Below, piece after piece: positions 56,238-64,000 of a stretch of DNA of 64,000 nt. The DNA comes from Larix kaempferi (lineage: Eukaryota > Streptophyta > Pinopsida > Pinales > Pinaceae). A program made the position numbers and the translations under genes. The notes below the pieces were generated by a model, which was given only the letters and a program-made list of their open reading frames with translations, was not told the origin of the DNA and did not search any database. Location: the NCBI GenBank assembly GCA_027924585.1, contig BSBM01000001.1:54242501-54306500 (forward strand), given 5' to 3'. Positions within the stretch are counted from its first letter, which is position 1. Each line of letters starts with the position of its first letter.

Positions 56238-57248
56238 CTTTACAAGGACCGAGATACACTGAGCCGATCATGGAAGAATGTAGAGCTCATGATGTAGATC
56301 GCATCTATAAGATGACAACAAACCACAACGACTACATCAATCCTACAGCCGATGGAACACTTAGTTGGCGCTACGACAGTTCTTGCGTATCAGACTTTGA
56401 TGCAGGACTGGAGAATTGGAAAAGTCGAATGCATGGAGTATCAACAAGAAGATGTGCGCAGCTCACAAGATCACTGCGCTAGATTGGAACCGAGGTAAGT
56501 CCAATCCCCACTTATGATGGATTAACTAATGTATATACATTTTTGCAAGACTATACTGTATCAGTTTCAGCTGAACATCGCATACCAGCGTTGGATATAG
56601 CACTACGCGCTACAACTGCCAGATGGCGGGCCATGCATAAGGAGACTTTGACCACATGGGAATAATGCAAACACATGATGCAAATCAGTTTCACAGAGAA
56701 AGCTGCGCTGACCATGATAAAGTATAATGGACAAACAGATCCGAGGGATCACATAGAGACTTGTTCACAAGCATGGATAAACAAACCACAGACAGAATGG
56801 GTTCATCTATTTGTGCACACACTAGAGCATATTCCAAAGAATTGGTATACAGATGCAGAGCTTCGCAGAGAAACAACAGATTGGTCTATCATGACTACGA
56901 ACTTCCATAGAACCTTCAGTTTTGAAGATGACTGTATAAGCATAAATGAGGCTTTGCAAGTTATCAAAGAAACGATATTCAAAGAAGAATTCCCAAGTAC
57001 AAACGAGGCATTAGAGGCCATCAAAGACAAGATATTTGAAGATGTAAAGGTACCTGTGAACCTACAACCATAATGGGCAAGAACGATAGAACATGAACTT
57101 GAATGTTATAACCTCTCCGCAGATGAAGAATATGCAGAGGAAAGCGATGAGGAGGATCCGCGCAATGTTAATATCCCTGAATCAGAAGGAGCGCGCGATG
57201 TAGAGGGACCTCCATTAGAAATTCCAGATATGAGTGGCCCTGTCAAGA
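56238..57248 (+). pseudogene. Second gag-like domain of element C, between protease and RT
   Basis: The frame continues from protease (PLQGPRYTEPIMEE) and after two stops reaches YNGQTDPRDHIETC, WVHLFVHTLEHIPKNWY and WSIMTTNFHRTF (56715-56925). These match the order of blocks in Retrotrans_gag domains (YDGTxDPxxHL...F...LxGxAxxWY...F...F). It is followed by an acidic stretch (DEEYAEESDEED) and a frameshift in an A-run at about 57250 before RT. It may be a captured gag copy or a diverged accessory domain. Confidence 0.6.
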
Positions 57249-58690
57249 CGAAAAAAAGTTAATATTGGCACAAGTGAAGAGCCAAATTTCGCATATATTG
57301 GGGACTATTGGGATGATGAAACAATCGCACAGATCGCAGACCTTCTGCACGAATATCAGGATCTATTTCCGACGAAGTTCGTCGAAATGAAAGGCATTTT
57401 GGGCGACTTGGGAGTGATGAAGATACCTCTCAAGCCAGGTGCGAAGCCTATAAAACAGAGGCCTTATAGACTGAATCCCAGATACAAAGAAAGGGTGAAG
57501 GCAGAACTCGACAAGATGGTTGATGCGAGGATCATTGAGCCAGTGGAAGAATTCGAGTGGATAAGCCTTATCATTATCCAGGCCAAGAAGACCAAAGGAG
57601 AAATCAGAATCTGTGTGGACCTCAGGAAGCTTAATGATGCTTTGCTACACAACCCATTTCCTACCCGATTTACAGATCAAGTATTGGACAATGTTGGAGG
57701 AAATGAGGCCTACTCATTCACTGATGGATTTTCTGGATAATATCAGATAAGAATTGACTCAACAGATAGGCATAAGACCACTTTTGCCACTGAATGGGGC
57801 TCATATTAGTATACAGTTATGCCATTTGGGTTGAAGAATGCACCTGCTATTTTTTCCAGAGTTGTTGTGGCTGCATTCAAGGACTTTATCCATAAGTTCT
57901 TAGAAGTCTATTTTGATGATTGGACTGTCTTTGGTTTACTAAATAACCATTATGAAAACCTAAGAATGATTTTAGCTAAGTGCAGGAAACATCAAATCTC
58001 CTTGAATTTGAAGAAATGTATTTTATGTGTACCCTATGGTATACTACTGGGACACATTGTATGTAAGCAAGGTCTGATGGTTGATCCTGCGAAGATCGCA
58101 GTCATTGTGAATATTCCAGGACCGAACTCGGTAAAGCAACTTCGCACGACATTGGGACACACAGGATATTACAGAAAGTTTATCGAGGGTTATGCGCAAA
58201 TAACCACGCTAATGGAGAAACTTATGAAGAAAGAAGCGCAATTCATATGGAATGCAGAATGCGAGAAGGGACTAGACACGTTAAAGGAGAAAATGGTGAC
58301 TGCGCATATCTTTGTCTTTCTGGATTGGAATAAGCCATTCCACGTACATGTTGATGCTTCATCTATAGCGTTGGGCATTGTGCTAGCTCAACCAGGTGAA
58401 GGGGGAATTGATTAGTCCATTGCATTTTCAAGTCAAAAGCTATCTTCAGTCGAAAAGAACTACACGACCACATAAAGAGAGGGTCTAGCTATGGTTTACG
58501 CAATCCAGAAATTCAGGCAATATTTGCTGGGTGTGCACTTTTCCATGTACACTGACCATTCAAATTTGAATTACTTGGTCAATAAGCCAGTGTTAGGGGG
58601 GAGAATATGCAGATGGATTCTACTTTTTCAAGAATATGACTTTGAAATCATTGTTAAGCCAGGTAGACTGAACTAGGACATGACCATCTC
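57249..58690 (+). pseudogene. Element C reverse transcriptase and RNase H
   Basis: RT blocks: KPIKQRPYRLNPRYKERV (57445-57500), ISLIIIQAKKTKGEIRICVDLRKLND (57560-57640), FTDGFSG-stop (57720), MPFGLKNAPAIF (57819), active site YFDDW (57908-57925), LLGHIVCKQG (58045). RNase H starts FHVHVDASSIALG (58340, first Asp), with the later block YTDHSNLNYL (58550). Stops at 57738 (TAA), 57807 (TAG), 58413 (TAG), 58473 (TAA) and 58674 (TAG) interrupt an otherwise continuous frame. The pol type is the non-chromovirus branch of Ty3/gypsy. Confidence 0.88.
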
Positions 58691-58789
58691 TCAAGGATTG
58701 AGTCAGGCGAAGAACCCACTAATCTTGAAGACAATCTGCCGGATGCGCAGTTATTTTCCATATAGATAGCAGACGATTATTACAAATAC

Positions 58790-60050
58790 ATCGTCGAATT
58801 TTTGACTACCGGATTGGAACCCACAGAGTTCACTACGCAGCAGAAGAAGCAGCTGGTAGTTAAAACCGCGGACTTCACTATCATAGTAGGCCAGTTGTAC
58901 AAGTTGGGACCAGATGAAGTATTGTGTAGATGTGTGTTAGAGCATGAGAAGCCGTTTATTTTGGCTGAGGCACACTCAGGTGTCTCTGGAGGTCACTACG
59001 CAGGTAGAGATACTGCGCAAAAGATATTAAGAGCAGGGCTATGGTGGCCAACACTACACAAAGATTCAAAGGAACATTGCCGCAGTTGTGATGTTTTCCA
59101 GAGTATAGGAAAGCCATCGCGAAGAGATGAAATGCCGTTAAGAACACAACTGACTTTACAGGCATTTGAAAAATGGGCTATTGATTTCGTGGGACCGATT
59201 AACCCACCAGGGAAGAGAACTGGTGAGAGATACATTATCACCGCGACGGATTATCTCACCAGATGGGCAGAAGCTAAACCAGTGAAGGACTGTAGCACAG
59301 TTACTGCCGCACAGTTCATCTTTGAGAATATCCTAACCAGATTTGGATGCCCAAAGATTTTAATGAGTGATCAAGGCACTCACTTTTTGAATAAGACAAT
59401 TGAAGCACTGACTGAATAATTTCAGATATATCACCAAAGGTGCACGCCATACCATCCACAAGTAAATGGAACTGTCGAAGCATTTAACAAAGTGCTGGAG
59501 AATGCTTTGACCAAAGTATGCAACACAAACATAGATGATTGGGATCTGCGTATTCCAACTGTATTATGGGAATACATAACAACTTGTAAGAAATTGACAG
59601 GCCATACACCTTTCAGTTTGGTCTATGGATAGGAAGCTGTGATGCCTATGGAGTATATGGTACCAAGCTTAAGGATCATTGCATTCTCAGACATGATAGA
59701 TGAAGAGACATTGCAAGAGAGGCTTATACACTTGGTTGGATTGGAAGAGGATCGCTTCATTGTAGGATTTCACCAGCAAGTGCAGAAGGACAGAGAAAAA
59801 ACATGGCATGATCACCACATCAAGCACAAAATCTTCTAGGTAGGAGACCTTGTCCTCCTGTATGATAGTAAGTTCATGAAATTTCCTGGAAAATTTAAAA
59901 TGAATTGGTTTGGCCCATATATTGTTACGCATGTTACTAACGGTGGCGCAACTCAGTTAGCCACGTTAGCTGGAGACAACTTACTAGGTCTGATAAATGG
60001 AAGTAGACTAAAACCCTACCGGGATAGTCCTACTTCACAGAACACTTAGT
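58790..60050 (+). pseudogene. Element C integrase
   Basis: Zinc-binding region: [13 protein letters not shown] and HCRSCDVFQ (58975-59100; the final CxxC partly changed). Catalytic core: AIDFVGP (59175), LMSDQGTHF (59365) and [12 protein letters not shown] (59453-59490), so Asp, Asp and Glu are all present. TAA at 59417, TAG at 59629 and TAG at 59837 interrupt it. The C-terminus FPGKFKMNWFGPYIVTHV and LKPYRDSPT (59880-60030) follows. There is no chromodomain. Its start is in a different frame from RNase H. Confidence 0.87.
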
Positions 60051-60433
60051 GAAATGACACCGCGCAAAAAAGAAAAAGAAAAGAGAAGTAGAAGCGCGCA
60101 GTTGCGAAGTTCAAAAGGCATCCGCGCAGATCAAAAGAAACAAGACGGATGCGAAGACCAGTTTGAAGAAAAGTAGCACCGTGCAGTAAACCGCGCCGGG
60201 AGTAATGACACCCATCCGTGCAGTTTGACGCAACACCTCAAAATATCCATCAGAGCTGAAAACTAGCCGTTATACAGTGATTTTTACGACATTGCTTGAG
60301 AATTTAATGCAAAATTAGCTGTTCTGAAGCAGTTAAGGAAGGAAAGGACCGAAATCCTCGACGGATTTGGCCAATGGTCATCACAATTAATGCTTATCTA
60401 TCCGTTTTTGGATGCAGGTAAGGCCTCCAGTGC

Positions 60434-60443
60434 CTATAAATAC
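60434..60443 (+). promoter_or_regulatory. TATA box upstream of the element C downstream ORF
   Basis: CTATAAATAC lies 96 bp before the ATG at 60539, in a 490-bp region between integrase and the ORF. The spacing is right for a pol II core promoter with a short leader. It suggests the downstream ORF is transcribed separately. Confidence 0.55.
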
Positions 60444-60538
60444 CACAGTTTGCATAGTAATCCGGTTACCACGATTGTCAAGCTAAGTATTACATAGAAT
60501 TCAAAGAGCTCTGAGTTTCAGATTCGCGCTGTGAGTGA

Positions 60539-62392
60539 ATGTCTGAACTGTCATCTCTAGACGAAGAGGTACACATCTTTAAACGAATGGGAGTTGAAGG
60601 GTTTATGAAAACCCTTGCCAAGAAGACTGTTACAGAAAAAGGCCAGGGTTCACGCCGCTCACCACACCACCCTACAACAATGCAGACTAAGGGAAAAGAG
60701 CCTGCAGTCGAAACAGTAAAGCCGAAGGTAATGGGCTCTAAGATAAAGGATCCTCCACCAGCAGACAAGGAAATTCCCATCTACCTAAGACCAGCATATA
60801 TTTCTCCGCGCGCACCAGATGCGCCAATCATAAAGATTTCCAGAAACACAAAGTATGAGATACCATTTCCACCTATATCCAAACATGTAAAGCCTCAAGA
60901 AAATCTGCTAGGGAAGATCGCAGATTGTAAGTTTGAAGATTTTGACTTACTACAACAACAAAAGGACCCGGACGAGCCTAAGTACCCTCAATTCCAACCC
61001 GACAGATATATGTGCTGAAAGATGGATGTGAAGAACAATCCACTGCTGGTAGTGGAGAGTTGGCTCTCCGAAGTTGTGGACTTGGGACTTTTGAACCTGC
61101 TCCGCATCCCACACTTCGACAAGAGTACTGAACTCAACGCGGTTGTGCGCACACTGATATTGCGCACACACCAAGGCTACCTATGGATGGACATAAATGT
61201 TGATATCAACATAGACTTGATCCATAGGATCACAGGGCTAAGTAAGCGGGGCGATGACCCTAAAATGTTTTTTGCGGGAAAAACCAGAGATAAAGAGGTC
61301 GCCGCACAGATGAAGGAGGAATTCAATATTCTCAAAGGAAAACCAGGTTTCGTCACAGACGACCTAAAAGATGATGCTACGCGGTTTGTAGTACAATTGA
61401 TTGGAGGAAAAGTCTTGCGGAAGAAAAGACCAATAGAAGTACCAGCAGGAGCAATTCACCTCGTTGCGAAGACAGCGCAGGGAGTAAGGTTTAACTGGTG
61501 TCAGTATTTGATAAATGAATTTTTGGACGATGTCTGCGACACTCAGAACAATGGCACAACCTTTCATTACAGTGGGATGATGGTGTTGATCGCCTTTGTT
61601 GGCTGGAAGGAGCCAAAGCACTACGTTGGTCTTTCCAATCTCATTCAGGATTGTCGAGGACCTAGATATGCAAATCTCTAGGCAACTCTGAAGACAGAAC
61701 AACAACGCGCCTCAAATGAAGTATTCCTCACATACTACGAGCAGTTGTGCGATGTCATTGTTCGCACACCATGCATCTCCAAAGAGGTAACATTCAAGTA
61801 TATCCACACTTTAAATTTTCGAGCTGACATGCATTTCATTTATATTTCAGCAAAGGCACAGAAAAAGAACCCAGAATGGTTCCAAGGGAACTATCACCTA
61901 GACGAAGTGGGTATTGCTCTAATCATGAAGGAATGGATAGATGAATGGAAGGTCGAAGGACCGATGATTATCGAATCTGATTCAGATGAAAGTGTTCAGA
62001 CACCGACAAAAGTAGTCGAAGAAACCGATGAAGAGAAAGACAAAGGAGCCGATGAAGTTCAGAGTACACCAGGAGAAAAGAGAAAGGAGCCAGAAAGATC
62101 AGTGCCAAATAAAGTGCAGAAAAAGAAGCAGAAAGCAACAAAGCTACCATTTGAAGCGCAATTACATGATGATGATTATGAGATCATCGCGGGAAGGGTC
62201 AGCGCATTTCTGGAAGACCCACTCGCCCTAAAAGACACCAAAAATGAGGAGATTCAAGCGAGTCTAAAGCAAAATCTCACAACCCGGCAAGGCATAGCAG
62301 CGGAGATGGAACAAGTCCAGAAAGACTTGGTTCTTTACCACATGTTGCCAGAACCACACGTTGCCAAAAATTTCACACCACAACGGAATTAA
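60539..62392 (+). pseudogene. Downstream accessory ORF of element C
   Basis: One frame of 618 codons has only two stops (TGA 61016, TAG 61679). The N-terminus is basic and Pro-rich (to residue 150). The middle (residues 160-430) is globular with WLSEVVDLGLLNL, HQGYLWMDINVDINIDLIHRITGLSKRG and FVVQLIGGKVLRKKRP. The C-terminus is acidic then Lys-rich (EKRKEPERSVPNKVQKKKQK), resembling a nuclear localisation signal, then a helical end. The 'DLIHRITGLSKRG...LIGGKxLRKxRP' core matches my memory of proteins annotated as putative plant transposon protein in gypsy elements; the function is unknown. It is not similar in an obvious way to the LTR-encoded gene. Confidence 0.68.
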
Positions 62393-62429
62393 ACAAATAG
62401 CACACCATAGACCTCAAATAAACTAACAT

Positions 62430-63644
62430 TGTAATGTACTCGGTAGCCTCATTCGTCCATGGAGACCACATGGCACTCAATTTCCATAATTGATTATATA
62501 ATTTCTAACCAATTCCATTTTTATCCAATTTAATTCAATTTAACAACAGAGAATAAAATGAAATGGTGGCCCAAATTAATTCATGAGTGAATTACAATCT
62601 ACAGGAAACACAAACATGGATTCACATGCCATTCCAAGCAAATTACATGCATTTCAACGTTTATAAATAGTAAATTAAATAACATTGAAATACAGAATTA
62701 AATCATGGCATTCATAGTCGTATATATTCTTATATTTTAAATCAAATTTCTCCAACTGGTTGCATGTGAAAGATGGTCCTCCTAACCATAGACTCTGTCA
62801 AGCCAAGTCTCACTTTGACAGGCCACCCCCAAGTTGGGGCTATCAATCCACAAGAACAAAGATTTATCAATCCCAATTACTCAGTTAAATCACTCATGCA
62901 ACCCATTGGTACCTAAATCCCCTTCGCAATTGTCCCAATCCTCAATTCTCCTTCCCCATAAACTTGCACAACGCCAGGAAAAATCTCCCTTCTCTGAGTT
63001 AACAATCCCTCAGGTAGCCTCCAATTCCTTTCTAGCGCTCCAGAACAGGCTATACATGAAGTCTCTAAATTTCTAGGGCACAATTAGCTGTAGACGAGGT
63101 TTCTCTCACACCAATCTACCTAGGTTAATGGCATGTTAAATTCATGTTCAACAGTGACATCTTCATTCTCCGTGATAGTATCCATCTATGGCTTCCAAAG
63201 GTGATGGTTAAGGAGTGAAATTCGAAATGGTAGATGAATAATGAAGAAAAAAATCCCTATCTACCTTGAAAACTACCTTTTATACTCATATTTCAGACTG
63301 CCATGTGGCACCTCCACATGGAACCACTTTTCCCCTCTTAATCTTATCTTAGGATAATTAAGTAAAGCTTAATCAAAGCAAGGATCTTAATCATGGTTTA
63401 ATAACTTGGTGTAAATGGGTAAGGAGATAAACTAAGGCACACTATCACTTCCCCACTTGTGGATTCATAGCCCCCCATCTCTTCTTCGTCCTTCTTCCCA
63501 TGTATCCATTTAGAGATTTTATATTAATATAAAAAATATGCATATTTACATAGTCTTGGTCATCCCGACCATTTGTTTCCGGCTTTTATCCTTTTACATA
63601 AATATTTACAAATTTACATTACAGGATCAAACTGGGATATTACA
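62430..63644 (-). mobile_element. Solo LTR of family A (1.2 kb)
   Basis: Ends TGTAAT...ATTACA; flanks AACAT (62425-62429) and AGCAT (63645-63649) match in four of five bases, a decayed target duplication. The minus-strand sequence matches the LTR at 12755-13974 in several blocks (GAAGGACGAAGAAGAGATGG, GGCTATGAATCCACAAGTGG near 63470; GGAGCGCTAGAAAGGAATTGG near 63045; CCAGTTGGAGAAATTTG near 62765). No PPT or primer-binding site is adjacent, so it is a solo LTR. Confidence 0.78.
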
Positions 63645-64000
63645 AGCATGAAAGGAAAAGTAGTCAGCTTAAAGTTACTATGGCTTGTTAATTTTCTCTA
63701 CTCATGTTGGTGATAGCCTCTTTAGCAGTTCCCTTTTGTATTTAAATGCCTGTATATATTATATTATACTTCAGATAAGATGTGAAACATTGTTGAGTGA
63801 TACCATTACCAAAAAGAGAATGCATGCCTTCAAAACAATCTTAGTACTTGCAATCCAAACCCTGCTTCAAAACTTTACATCTATACTATCTCAACTACAT
63901 GGTACATTGTCTCTGACATTGACCTCACCACAAACAATATTGTCATAAGAAGATTGAAGTTGAGATTTTATGATATCACTGTTCACATACTGGATTAGAT
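63645..64000. other. Unassigned right edge
   Basis: AT-rich sequence. An 87-codon frame (63685-63948) has no known motif. It may continue element C or its target; the 3' LTR of element C (TGTTGGGCC...) is not seen. Confidence 0.35.

Larger units (their letters stand above)
45594..62429 (+). mobile_element. Element C: Ty3/gypsy with two gag-like domains and a downstream ORF
   Basis: In order: 5' LTR (45594-47128), primer-binding site, leader ORF, gag with zinc knuckles (47667-49140), protease (49690-50031), [solo LTR insertion 50032-56232], second gag-like domain, RT-RNase H, integrase (to about 60050), and a separately promoted downstream ORF (60539-62392). The 3' LTR is not in the window. 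It inserted into the 170-bp array (5-bp flank TAGAC at 45589-45593; the other side is unseen). RT type is non-chromovirus and no chromodomain is present. Confidence 0.85.

Overview
This window looks like repeat-rich intergenic DNA from a seed plant with a large genome. It is AT-rich, contains no intact host gene that I can recognise, and consists of nested and decayed transposable elements. A gymnosperm (conifer-like) source is my guess, from the element mix (Tat-like and chromovirus Ty3/gypsy with accessory ORFs, CACTA, plant L1-type LINE, a possible Penelope-like fragment). The sequence alone does not prove it. I saw no rRNA or tRNA genes and no CRISPR array.

Layout. 1-2139: minus-strand Ty3/gypsy remnant (LTR family A). 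2140-4440: CACTA-type terminus with two tandem-repeat arrays. 5521-11495: plus-strand chromovirus (RT-RNase H-integrase-chromodomain), split by a complete but pol-less LTR element (8078-10517) that is flanked by a duplicated 154-bp piece of its host. 11496-13974: a second chromovirus fragment with a family-A LTR. 14111-14335: probable SINE. 16729-20640: LINE, followed by 2.5 copies of a 1.4-kb composite of LINE 3' ends (to 23793). 24420-45593: a CACTA transposon whose Tnp2-like transposase is interrupted near its C-terminus by a 14.4-kb Tat-like LTR element, B (29257-43688, target duplication GGAAG). Downstream lies a 170-bp satellite-like array, cut by a third gypsy element, C (LTR from 45594; gag, protease, second gag-like domain, RT, integrase, downstream ORF, to about 62429). 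Element C is itself split between protease and RT by a 6.2-kb solo LTR of family B (50032-56232, target duplication GGACC). A solo family-A LTR (62430-63644) follows.

The most striking result is that family-B LTRs are about 6 kb long and carry a protein gene inside the LTR. The gene has its own TATA box, an untranslated first exon, an intron and a reading frame of about 1,000 codons ending in a coiled-coil region. The same architecture appears in a full 3' LTR, in a truncated 5' LTR of the same element, and in a diverged solo LTR. Both long copies stay in one frame, broken only by nonsense codons. Because the gene is in the LTR, recombination down to a solo LTR leaves the gene and its promoter behind. 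Element C has a separate promoter-proximal accessory ORF downstream of integrase. Most nonsense codons in the window look like CAG/CAA (Gln) changed to TAG/TAA, the pattern expected from deamination of methylated cytosines in silenced elements.
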